Source: OLB11 sp041392835 (GTDB lineage Bacteria; Bacteroidota; Bacteroidia; Chitinophagales; Chitinophagaceae). From it: DNA of 64,000 nucleotides. Position 1 is the first letter of the stretch. Each line of letters begins with the position of its first letter. The notes below the pieces were generated by a model, which did not search any database, was not told the DNA's origin, and saw nothing but the letters and a program-made list of their open reading frames with translations. Positions 7,880-16,002 of the stretch are shown here, piece by piece. A program made the translations under genes and the position numbers. Location: NCBI GenBank assembly GCA_041392835.1, contig JAWKLF010000008.1, positions 39,266 through 103,265 on the forward strand, given 5' to 3'.

Positions 7880-10195
7880 ATGAAAAAAATTAGAAAGTCA
7901 GATGCATTAGAATATCACTCCAAAGGAAGACCAGGAAAAATAGAGGTCATTTCTTCTAAAGAAACTAAAACACAAAGAGATTTAGCCTTAGCATACTCAC
8001 CTGGAGTAGCTGAGCCTTGCAGAGAGATACATAAAGAAGAAGAAAATGTTTATAAATACACTGCAAAAGGCAATTTAGTAGCCGTTATATCCAATGGCAC
8101 CGCCGTTTTGGGTTTAGGCGATATAGGACCATTGGCATCTAAACCTGTAATGGAAGGCAAAGGACTTTTGTTTAAAATTTATGCCGATATTGATGTTTTT
8201 GATATAGAACTTAACACCAAAAATGTTGAAGAATTTATTCAAACCGTTAAAAATTTGGAACCCACATTTGGTGGCATCAATTTAGAAGACATCAAAGCAC
8301 CCGAATGCTTTGAAATAGAACAGCGGTTAAAAAAAGAACTAAACATACCTGTCATGCACGATGATCAGCATGGCACGGCTATCATATCCGCGGCGGCTCT
8401 TCTGAATGCATTAGAAATACAAAACAAAGAAATAGATAAAGTTAAAATTGTTATAAGTGGTGCAGGTGCATCCGCTATGGCTTGTTGCAATTTGTATTTA
8501 CGCTTAGGCGCTAAAGTAGAAAACATGGTTATGTTTGATAGCAAGGGTGCTATTACAAAAGACAGAACCGATTTGGATGCTATGAAATCTAAATTTGCCA
8601 GTGCTCGAAAAATTACTTCTTTGCAAGATGCTATGAAAAAAGCAGATGTATTTATAGGACTTAGCAAAGGCGGCATAGTATCTCCAGAAATGTTAAAAGG
8701 CATGGCCAAAAACCCTATCGTTTTTGCCTTAGCCAATCCCGACCCCGAAATCAGTTATGATGTAGCCATCAAAACACGTAAAGATGTAATCATGGCTACA
8801 GGACGAAGTGATTTTCCTAATCAGGTCAATAATGTATTGGGATTCCCTTATATTTTTAGAGGTGCATTAGATGTAAGAGCCAAAACCAGAAACGAAGAAA
8901 TGAAAATTGCCGCAGTGTATGCTTTAGCCGAATTGGCCAAACATCCTGTACCCGATAGCGTAAACATGGCTTATCAAGAAAAAAATCTTTGTTATGGCCC
9001 TGAGTATATAATTCCTAAACCTATGGACCCAAGATTGTTGACTACAGTTTCTATTGCTGTAGCCAAGGCCGCCATCAAATCTAAAGTGGCACGCCAACCC
9101 ATACAAGATTGGCAAGCATATGAAAAAGAATTGGCCAAACGATTAGGTGAAGATGATAATATTTTAAAAGGAATAATAAATAAAGCCAAACAATCTAAAC
9201 AAAGAGTTGTATTTGCCGAAGCCGAAAATTTTAAAACACTAAAAGCAGCTCAAATTGTAAAAGACGAAGGTATAGCTGAGCCTATATTATTGGGCAATAT
9301 CAAAAAAATAAAAACCATACTAAAAGAAAATCATATAGAATTAGACGATGTAAAAATAATTGACCCTAAATCGGATGAAAATGAAAAAACAAGAGCCGAA
9401 TTTGGAGAAAGATTATTTGAAATGAGAGGTCGTAAGGGCTATAATGCCTATGAAGCTAAAAAAATAATGCGTGAACGAAATTATTTTGGGTGTATGCTTG
9501 TGCAGCATGGGCAAGCAGATGCACTCATAACAGGACTAACACGCAAATACCCAGACACATTAAAACCAGTACTTGAAATAATTGGTGTAGAACAACCTTC
9601 GAGTATGCTGGCCGGTATGTATATTATGCTAACCAAAAAAGGACCCATATGCTTTGCCGATACTACTATTAACGAATTTCCAACCGCAGAACAAATAGTT
9701 GAGATAACAAACTTAGCAGCCAATCAATTAAAAGCTTATAATGTAAAACCCAAAATAGCCATGCTCTCATACTCCAATTTTGGTTCAAGCAATTTGAGCG
9801 AAGCAAAAAAGATGAGAACAGCTACTGACTTATTGCATAAAAAGTATCCTAACCTTATAGTAGACGGCGAGGTACAAGGTAGTGTGGCATTTAATAGTGA
9901 ATTGCTAAAAGAAAATTATCCATTTAGTGACTTAATAAACAATAGTCCGAATATACTTATTTTCCCAAATTTATCAGCTGGAAACATAGCCTATCATCTT
10001 ATGATGGAGCTTGGCAATAGCGAAGTGATTGGGCCTGTATTGTTGGGCTTAAAAAAGTCGGTACATGTATTACAATTAGGTAGTAGTGTTAGGCAAATAG
10101 TAAACATGGTAGCAATAGCAGCTTTGGATGCGCAAATAAAAACAAAAAAGCAAAATAAAAATTCGGTAACCGCATTAGGAAATAATAAAACATAA
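7880..10195 (+). CDS. maeB: NADP-dependent malic enzyme with phosphotransacetylase-like domain
   Basis: 771 residues, the usual length of the hybrid MaeB type. It decarboxylates malate to pyruvate, giving NADPH. Residues 1-425 are the malic enzyme part (SPGVAEPCREI, NGTAVLGLGDIGPLASKPVMEGK, the HDDQHGTA metal/substrate loop, and the GAGASAMACCNLY Rossmann loop). Residues about 430-760 are a PTA-like domain (VVFAEAENFKTLKAAQIV), regulatory in characterised homologues. It heads a tight run with rimM (7 nt) and trmD (4 nt), although the functions are unrelated. Confidence 0.95.
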   Translation: MKKIRKSDALEYHSKGRPGKIEVISSKETKTQRDLALAYSPGVAEPCREIHKEEENVYKYTAKGNLVAVISNGTAVLGLGDIGPLASKPVMEGKGLLFKIYADIDVFDIELNTKNVEEFIQTVKNLEPTFGGINLEDIKAPECFEIEQRLKKELNIPVMHDDQHGTAIISAAALLNALEIQNKEIDKVKIVISGAGASAMACCNLYLRLGAKVENMVMFDSKGAITKDRTDLDAMKSKFASARKITSLQDAMKKADVFIGLSKGGIVSPEMLKGMAKNPIVFALANPDPEISYDVAIKTRKDVIMATGRSDFPNQVNNVLGFPYIFRGALDVRAKTRNEEMKIAAVYALAELAKHPVPDSVNMAYQEKNLCYGPEYIIPKPMDPRLLTTVSIAVAKAAIKSKVARQPIQDWQAYEKELAKRLGEDDNILKGIINKAKQSKQRVVFAEAENFKTLKAAQIVKDEGIAEPILLGNIKKIKTILKENHIELDDVKIIDPKSDENEKTRAEFGERLFEMRGRKGYNAYEAKKIMRERNYFGCMLVQHGQADALITGLTRKYPDTLKPVLEIIGVEQPSSMLAGMYIMLTKKGPICFADTTINEFPTAEQIVEITNLAANQLKAYNVKPKIAMLSYSNFGSSNLSEAKKMRTATDLLHKKYPNLIVDGEVQGSVAFNSELLKENYPFSDLINNSPNILIFPNLSAGNIAYHLMMELGNSEVIGPVLLGLKKSVHVLQLGSSVRQIVNMVAIAALDAQIKTKKQNKNSVTALGNNKT

Positions 10196-10202
10196 ATTCA
10201 AT

Positions 10203-10706
10203 TTGCAACAGATTGGAAAAATAGCATCATTGCATGGCATCAAAGGAGAGCTAATTCTTCGTGTTCATGAAGTAGAATCTATCAATTTAGAATCCTTAGA
10301 TGTCCTTATGATAGAGATGGTACAAGATAGTTTGATACCTTTTTTCATAGAACATATTAGAGCTACTCACGAACAAGAATATATATGCCAATTTGAAGAA
10401 GTAGCATCGAGAGAAGAAGCAAAAAAATTACTCAACAAAAATATCTATTTGTTTTCGGAAAAGAGTACTAAACAAAACAAAACAAACAAGTTTGTAGATT
10501 TCATCCATTACACCCTATATGATGATAAGAAAACTGAAATAGGAAAAATAGAAAACATCATGGAATATCCTACTCATTGGACAATAGCCCTGCATTATAA
10601 AAATAAACGCATAGAGCTACCTTTGCACCAAGACCTTATTATTGCCGTTGACCAAGAAAAGCAAACATTAGTTTTACAAATCCCAGATGGTATTTTAACT
10701 CTTTAG
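10203..10706 (+). CDS. rimM: Ribosome maturation factor RimM
   Basis: 167 residues. It assists 30S head assembly by binding S19. The N-terminal RimM barrel starts IGKIASLHGIKGELIL (the conserved IGKIxxxHGxKGE), followed by the PRC-barrel half (FVDFIHYTLYDDKKTEIGKI and IELPLHQDLIIAVDQEKQTL). The start is TTG at 10203; no ATG is available before the conserved block. The neighbour trmD is the classical partner, but rpsP and rplS are not here; rplS is about 10 kb downstream. Confidence 0.9.
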   Translation: MQQIGKIASLHGIKGELILRVHEVESINLESLDVLMIEMVQDSLIPFFIEHIRATHEQEYICQFEEVASREEAKKLLNKNIYLFSEKSTKQNKTNKFVDFIHYTLYDDKKTEIGKIENIMEYPTHWTIALHYKNKRIELPLHQDLIIAVDQEKQTLVLQIPDGILTL

Positions 10707-10710
10707 AACA

Positions 10711-11394
10711 ATGAGAATTGATATTATAAGTGCCCAACCTGATTTATTACAAAGCCCTTTTCAGCATTCTATTTTAAAGCGTGCTCAAGAAAAAGGACTT
10801 TTGGAAATAGTTATACATAACTTACGAGATTATGCCATCAACAAACATGGACAAATAGACGACACACCTTATGGAGGTGGCGCAGGTATGATATTAATGT
10901 GCGAACCGCTCAGTCAAGTAATTGAAAAATTAAAAAATGAGCGTTCTTATGATCAAATAATTTTTTTAACCCCTGATGGCAAAACATATAATCAATCAAT
11001 GTGCAATACGCTGTCTTTACAAAATAATATTATGCTACTATGCGGACACTATAAAGGTATAGACCAGCGTATTCGAGATCTATATGTAACCCTCGAAATC
11101 TCAATAGGCGATTATGTCTTGACTGGAGGCGAATTGGCAGCAGCCATTTTAGTAGATAGTATAGGCAGACTAATACCCGGTGTATTAAACGACGAAACGT
11201 CGGCCCTATCCGATTCTTTTCAAGATAATTTATTGGCACCACCTGTCTATACTAAGCCTGCTATATTTAATGGTTTAGCTGTGCCTGATGTACTCTTGAG
11301 TGGGCATTTTCAAAACATTGATGAATGGCGCTATGAAGAATCTGTACGAAAAACTAAATCATTAAGACCCGATCTGTTGAACGACGAAGAATAA
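10711..11394 (+). CDS. trmD: tRNA (guanine-37-N1)-methyltransferase
   Basis: 227 residues, normal length. It methylates G37 next to the anticodon using AdoMet and prevents frameshifting. The SPOUT trefoil-knot motifs are present: DDTPYGGGAGMILMCEPL, LLCGHYKGIDQRI and ISIGDYVLTGGELAA. The C-terminal helical domain (LSGHFQNIDEWR) contains the conserved HHxxIxxWR-like segment. It is convergent with the esterase, ending 10 nt from it. Confidence 0.96.
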   Translation: MRIDIISAQPDLLQSPFQHSILKRAQEKGLLEIVIHNLRDYAINKHGQIDDTPYGGGAGMILMCEPLSQVIEKLKNERSYDQIIFLTPDGKTYNQSMCNTLSLQNNIMLLCGHYKGIDQRIRDLYVTLEISIGDYVLTGGELAAAILVDSIGRLIPGVLNDETSALSDSFQDNLLAPPVYTKPAIFNGLAVPDVLLSGHFQNIDEWRYEESVRKTKSLRPDLLNDEE

Positions 11395-11404
11395 AATGTA
11401 TTTT

Positions 11405-12697
11405 CTACTCTTTAATAAAAGTAAAAGGCATCCATCCCTTCTCATTTTCAATCTGAATAAAATACATCCCTTTATTCAAACTTTTTATTGCCAGGTTTGT
11501 TTGCCAATTTTTATCTAGTTGGCCTTCTAATATTACTTTTCCTTCTATATTCAAAACTTGATATGCAGTCGCATTTTTAGCGTTTATATACAAAACATCT
11601 GTGGCAGGATTAGGAAAAATAGAAACTACATCACTCAGAGATAAATTCTGAACTTCATTGGGATACAAATCCATACAAGTAGAAGAATTATAGCCAACTT
11701 TAGAATCAGTACTGCATTGATTACACAATATCTTTTTAAAAAAACATGTAAACTTGGAGGGTATATAGTTGACATAATCTAAACTTGGGTATATACAATG
11801 CATACCTGCTGCATCATAATTGCTTTCTACACACAAACCTAAATTTGTCATTCTTTTATATATTGCCATAGGGCCATATACATGTGGATACGGATTCAAC
11901 GCATTGTAACAAAATAAAAAAGTACCTGTATCTACTGGTGCTATATTATCCAATAACCCATGTATGGACAATACTGGAATATCTTCATTGGCATCTATAA
12001 TAGCAGTATCAACTACTCCACCACACCAATTAAATACGCCTGCAATATTAAAATTGCTATAAAACGTATTGCTTGAAGAATCAATAGGTCCAAGCAATTG
12101 ATATGCATCTGGAAAAGCCAAATTGGCCTCTTGTTGATCCATAAATGCAGCCTCCATTACTGTATAAGCACCTGCACTTGTGCCAGCCAAAAAAATAGTG
12201 TTTTTATCAATACCATAGGCATTTGCATGAAAGGACAAATAGCGAATTCCAGCTTTTACATCCTGAAGTGCTCTATACATGGCTAAATTTAACTCAGTAG
12301 TATTGCCAGTACAAGGAAAACCTGTTCCTATACTATTCCAACCCAATCTGTAATCAAGCGTAGCAGCCACATAACCTCTTCTTGCAAGTTGTTCGGCATA
12401 CGATGTAAAATCTGTCTTGTCGCCTGCTGTAAATCCACCACCATGTACTAATATAACCAATGGTCTTTGAGCTAAAGGGTCTATACTTTGCTGAGGATAG
12501 TAAATATCCATAGTCAAGGTGTCTAAAATATTGCCATAAGCCATTGCACTTCCATATTGCACACCTATGTCGCTTGCAATTGCTATACTACTAAACAAAT
12601 CATTTTCAGCAAAACGACTTTGTATACAATAATTGGGTGTTTGTGCTTGCACAACTATGGTGTAAAAAACTAAAAAACATAAATACAGCTTTTTCAT
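11405..12697 (-). CDS. Secreted alpha/beta-hydrolase esterase with T9SS sorting domain
   Basis: 430 residues. A signal peptide (about 1-18, ending VVQAQ) is followed by an esterase/lipase-type alpha/beta hydrolase: oxyanion HGGG at 85-88, nucleophile Ser174 in GTSAGA, and candidate histidine in GMHCIYP. Residues about 355-430 are a type A T9SS C-terminal sorting domain (SIFPNPATDVLYI ... KGMYFIQI). The enzyme should therefore cross the outer membrane and be anchored or released at the surface. The substrate is unknown; carbohydrate esters or lipids are both possible. A TATATTTG box ends only 4 nt before the ATG. It is divergent from the TPR lipoprotein gene. Confidence 0.88.
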   Translation of the reverse strand: MKKLYLCFLVFYTIVVQAQTPNYCIQSRFAENDLFSSIAIASDIGVQYGSAMAYGNILDTLTMDIYYPQQSIDPLAQRPLVILVHGGGFTAGDKTDFTSYAEQLARRGYVAATLDYRLGWNSIGTGFPCTGNTTELNLAMYRALQDVKAGIRYLSFHANAYGIDKNTIFLAGTSAGAYTVMEAAFMDQQEANLAFPDAYQLLGPIDSSSNTFYSNFNIAGVFNWCGGVVDTAIIDANEDIPVLSIHGLLDNIAPVDTGTFLFCYNALNPYPHVYGPMAIYKRMTNLGLCVESNYDAAGMHCIYPSLDYVNYIPSKFTCFFKKILCNQCSTDSKVGYNSSTCMDLYPNEVQNLSLSDVVSIFPNPATDVLYINAKNATAYQVLNIEGKVILEGQLDKNWQTNLAIKSLNKGMYFIQIENEKGWMPFTFIKE

Positions 12698-12701
12698 TGT
12701 T

Positions 12702-12709
12702 CAAATATA
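12702..12709 (-). promoter_or_regulatory. TATATTTG -7 box 4 nt from the esterase start codon
   Basis: The box reads on the minus strand from 12709 to 12702, then AACA, then ATG at 12697. A start site 4-8 nt beyond the box would fall on or next to the start codon, predicting a leaderless mRNA. Confidence 0.5.
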
Positions 12710-12739
12710 ATATGAATTAAAATCATTCTTCATTCTGGG

Positions 12740-12768
12740 TTGATAACATTATTTTTTTTGTAATTTTG
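12740..12768 (+). promoter_or_regulatory. Promoter of the TPR lipoprotein gene
   Basis: TTG (12740-12742), an 18-nt spacer and TAATTTTG (12761-12768) give both elements of the Bacteroidota vegetative promoter. The ATG begins 6 nt later, so the mRNA is predicted to be leaderless or nearly so. Confidence 0.6.
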
Positions 12769-12774
12769 TAAAAT

Positions 12775-13788
12775 ATGAAATGGCACGGTGTTGCAATTAT
12801 TTTTTTCTTTTTCAGCATCTTGTATGCTTGTACTAACAAACCTAAGCCTGAGACTTCTTTAGATAGTGTAAGCAATGTTCAAATTGACCGTATTTCAGAA
12901 AAAATAAATGCCAATCCTAAATCATCATCCTTATATTTTCTAAGAGGACAAGCCTATCACCATATCAATCAGGATTCATTAGCAATAACAGATTTCCAAA
13001 AAGCTATTCAATTAGATTCTTCCAAATCAAATTATTATAGTGCCATTGGCGATATATTATTTGAACACAAGGATATTTCTGGTAGTTTGTCGTGGCTGCA
13101 ACAAGCATTGAAAAAAAATCCAGAAGACATTCAAGCACATCTAAAAATTGGTAAACTTTTTCTTTATACTGAAGATTATCCAAAAGCTTTTGGTGCACTG
13201 AATACTGTTTTAAGAAACGATGTATATAATGCAGAAGCTTATTTTTTAAAAGGTATGTGTTATAAAAACATGAAAGACACAGCACATGCTATATCCAATT
13301 TTCAAACTGCAGTACAATCCGATCCAAAATTTAGTGAAGCACATTTGCAATTAGCTATTATCTACAAATTACGAAAAGACCCTATAGCACTTTCCTATTT
13401 TGAAAATGCTTTTCAAGCAGACACAAGCAATGTAGCTCCCTTGTATGGAAAAGCAATGTATTGGCAAGACTTAGGAAACTACAAAGAAGCAAAAGAAATA
13501 TTTCAACGAATTATTAGAACTGATAAGAATTTTGCAACATCATATTATAACATGGGCTGGATACTATTACAAGAAGATAGTACAGAAAAAGCTAAACGAT
13601 TTTTTGATATGGCTATCCAAGTGAAACCCGACTACGTAGAAGCTTATTACAATAGAGGCTTATGTAGTGAAATATTAGAAAAATATGATGATGCACTCAT
13701 TGACTATGAACAAGCATTAAATTTTAATCCAGATATTCCTGATGTTATCAATGCAAAAAATAGAGTATCTAAAAAAATAAAGAAATAA
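12775..13788 (+). CDS. TPR-repeat lipoprotein
   Basis: 337 residues. A lipoprotein signal ends at the lipobox SILYAC (Cys19). From about residue 45 to the end there are roughly eight tetratricopeptide repeats (for example SLYFLRGQAYHHINQDSLAI, AYFLKGMCYKNMKDTAHAI and AYYNRGLCSEILEKYDDALI), a superhelical protein-binding scaffold. It is probably on the periplasmic side of a membrane as an assembly or scaffolding partner; the partner is not evident. It is followed by rpe after 2 nt and so is co-transcribed with rpe, ubiA and maf. Confidence 0.85.
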   Translation: MKWHGVAIIFFFFSILYACTNKPKPETSLDSVSNVQIDRISEKINANPKSSSLYFLRGQAYHHINQDSLAITDFQKAIQLDSSKSNYYSAIGDILFEHKDISGSLSWLQQALKKNPEDIQAHLKIGKLFLYTEDYPKAFGALNTVLRNDVYNAEAYFLKGMCYKNMKDTAHAISNFQTAVQSDPKFSEAHLQLAIIYKLRKDPIALSYFENAFQADTSNVAPLYGKAMYWQDLGNYKEAKEIFQRIIRTDKNFATSYYNMGWILLQEDSTEKAKRFFDMAIQVKPDYVEAYYNRGLCSEILEKYDDALIDYEQALNFNPDIPDVINAKNRVSKKIKK

Positions 13789-13790
13789 AA

Positions 13791-14438
13791 ATGGCTCTTA
13801 TAGCACCTTCCGTACTTTCCGCAAACTTTTTACAACTCGAAACTGACATTCAAATGATCAACAATTCGCAGGCCGATTGGTTTCATTTAGATATAATGGA
13901 TGGTCGTTTTGTACCTAATATTAGTTTCGGACTTCCAATAGTTTCTGCCATAAAAAAGATAGCTAAAAAAACATTAGATGTACATCTGATGATAGAAGAA
14001 CCCGAAAAATATGCTGAGGAATTTAAAAAAGCGGGAGCTGACATATTAAGCGTTCACATAGAAGCATGTAGGCACTTACATAGAAATTTACAACAAATAA
14101 AGTCTCTTGGCATGAAAGCCGGTGTGGCTATAAACCCTCATACACCTGTCTCTCATATTTTTGATTTGTTAGAAGATATAGATGTAGTCTGCATGATGAG
14201 TGTAAATCCTGGTTTTGGAGGTCAAAAATTTATTTCACATACAATTGAAAAAATAAAAACCTTAAAAGCTGAAATCAACAAGCACAATACGCATACACTA
14301 ATAGAAATAGATGGAGGTGTTACCTTAGAAAATGCTTCAGAAATTATACAAGCTGGAGCCGATGTATTGGTTGCTGGCAATACCGTTTTTGCTTCGCAAA
14401 ACCCAACTGAGACTATTGCAAAACTTAAAAATTGCTAA
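13791..14438 (+). CDS. rpe: Ribulose-phosphate 3-epimerase
   Basis: 215 residues, normal TIM-barrel length. It interconverts ribulose-5-P and xylulose-5-P in the pentose phosphate pathway. Motifs: APSVLSANF, the metal-binding WFHLDIMDGRFVPN, LDVHLMIEEP, MSVNPGFGGQKF and IEIDGGV. The stop overlaps the ATG of the next gene (TAATG), indicating translational coupling. Confidence 0.96.
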   Translation: MALIAPSVLSANFLQLETDIQMINNSQADWFHLDIMDGRFVPNISFGLPIVSAIKKIAKKTLDVHLMIEEPEKYAEEFKKAGADILSVHIEACRHLHRNLQQIKSLGMKAGVAINPHTPVSHIFDLLEDIDVVCMMSVNPGFGGQKFISHTIEKIKTLKAEINKHNTHTLIEIDGGVTLENASEIIQAGADVLVAGNTVFASQNPTETIAKLKNC

Positions 14439-15343
14439 TGAATTACCTAAAAGGTATCATTACAATAGTCCGATTGCCCAATGTATTATTTATTGGGCTT
14501 ACCCAATTGCTTTGTTATTTTTTTATTGTAAAAAAATTTACTGAAAATAGTCATACACATATTCATTTGACGCCTAACTTATTTGCTATTTTGTGTATGT
14601 CTACCATGTTTATAGCTGCAGCAGGATATATTATCAATGATTATTTTGATATAGGTATAGATAATGTCAATAAACCGCATAGAGTTACCATAGAGAAAAT
14701 ATTCAAAAGACGAAGCATCATACTTTCACATATATTCCTCAATCTGTTGGCACTTGGAATGCTTTTTTATATCTGCTATCATGAGTTAAGACTACGATAT
14801 ATTTTTGTTCAATTGGTCTCTATTTTCTTATTATTAATATATTCTACTACTCTCAAACGAAAACTTATATGGGGCAATTTATGTATTGCGCTATTAACCG
14901 CTCTAACACTTTGGACTGTGGCCATCTACGAACCCAATTTCCAAACCGTGCATTGGAATCAAGCTGGCATGAAGTATTTGTGGCTCTATATGTTATTTGC
15001 TTTTTTAATTACAAGCATTCGCGAAATAGTAAAAGACATTGAAGATATAAAAGGAGACACTACCCTGCTTTGCAAAACAATTCCATTGGTGTGGGGAATC
15101 AATACAGCCAAAAAAATTATTTATGTGTTAGTAGCAATCTTAATTATACTAATGACCACGTCCTTTTTTATAACCCTACACAATATTCCACAACAACTAT
15201 TTTTAATGTTGTTCGTCATTATACCATTATGTATTACGTTGTATAAATTATATCATGCCGAACATTCCAAAGACTTTGGAAACGTGAGTTTATATATCAA
15301 AATTATAACCGTCATGGGTATTATTTCTATATCTTTTATTTAA
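14438..15343 (+). CDS. UbiA-family prenyltransferase
   Basis: 301 residues from the ATG at 14438, which overlaps the rpe stop; a TTG two codons earlier is also possible. It is an intramembrane aromatic/polyol prenyltransferase with eight or nine transmembrane helices and both Asp-rich, Mg-diphosphate-binding motifs: NDYFDIGIDNVNKPHR and DIEDIKGD. In Bacteroidota this branch is often annotated as geranylgeranylglycerol-phosphate geranylgeranyltransferase-like. Quinone-pathway MenA/UbiA roles cannot be excluded from sequence alone. Confidence 0.82.
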   Translation: MNYLKGIITIVRLPNVLFIGLTQLLCYFFIVKKFTENSHTHIHLTPNLFAILCMSTMFIAAAGYIINDYFDIGIDNVNKPHRVTIEKIFKRRSIILSHIFLNLLALGMLFYICYHELRLRYIFVQLVSIFLLLIYSTTLKRKLIWGNLCIALLTALTLWTVAIYEPNFQTVHWNQAGMKYLWLYMLFAFLITSIREIVKDIEDIKGDTTLLCKTIPLVWGINTAKKIIYVLVAILIILMTTSFFITLHNIPQQLFLMLFVIIPLCITLYKLYHAEHSKDFGNVSLYIKIITVMGIISISFI

Positions 15344-15348
15344 TTTAT

Positions 15349-15912
15349 ATGCCATCTATAATTTTAGCTTCAGCTTCTCCACGTCGTAAACAATTACTTA
15401 CTTGGTCCGAAATAGAGTTCGAGGTTTTTACAAATCATAAAAGTGAATCCTATTCAAATAGTATTGATACCAAAGATGTGCCAGCCTATTTGTCTCTTCA
15501 AAAAGCACTTGCCGTTCAGGAAGTAAAAAAAGATAAAATTATTTTGGCTGCAGATACTATCGTACTGATGCAAAATAAAATTTTAGGAAAACCCATAAAC
15601 CAAGACGATGCCTATCAAATGCTATCTTTACTATCAAACAACACCCATCAAGTTATAACTGGTGTTTCTATTTTACATCACGAAAAACAAGTAACTTTTA
15701 GTGAGCTTACTGAAGTAGAGTTTGCAAAGCTATCGGATGAACAAATTATGCATTATATTGAAAAATATAAGCCCTATGACAAGGCGGGCTCTTATGCCAT
15801 ACAAGAATGGATAGGGCTTATCGCTATAAAATCAATCAAAGGCTGTTTCTATAATGTCATGGGTTTGCCCATGCAGCGTGTCTATCATACATTGCAAACA
15901 CAATTCTATTGA
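15349..15912 (+). CDS. maf: Maf-type nucleoside triphosphate pyrophosphatase
   Basis: 187 residues. Maf proteins hydrolyse dTTP/UTP and modified pyrimidine NTPs (house-cleaning). N-terminal SASPRRKQLL, catalytic-loop LAADTIVLMQNKILGKP, and C-terminal DKAGSYAIQEWIG are all present. It starts 5 nt after the ubiA-family stop and is the last gene of the TPR-rpe-ubiA-maf run. Confidence 0.93.
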   Translation: MPSIILASASPRRKQLLTWSEIEFEVFTNHKSESYSNSIDTKDVPAYLSLQKALAVQEVKKDKIILAADTIVLMQNKILGKPINQDDAYQMLSLLSNNTHQVITGVSILHHEKQVTFSELTEVEFAKLSDEQIMHYIEKYKPYDKAGSYAIQEWIGLIAIKSIKGCFYNVMGLPMQRVYHTLQTQFY

Positions 15913-16002
15913 TTCTAACTTATTTTAACTTTTACTATTATATAACTTTTATAGATTGTAACTTTACCTTTTTACAAAAAAACTCAAATACTCCAGCACG
16001 CA

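Noticed and set aside
8365..8736. 123-codon minus-strand frame
   Set aside because: Antisense to the malic enzyme domain of maeB, with no family resemblance.
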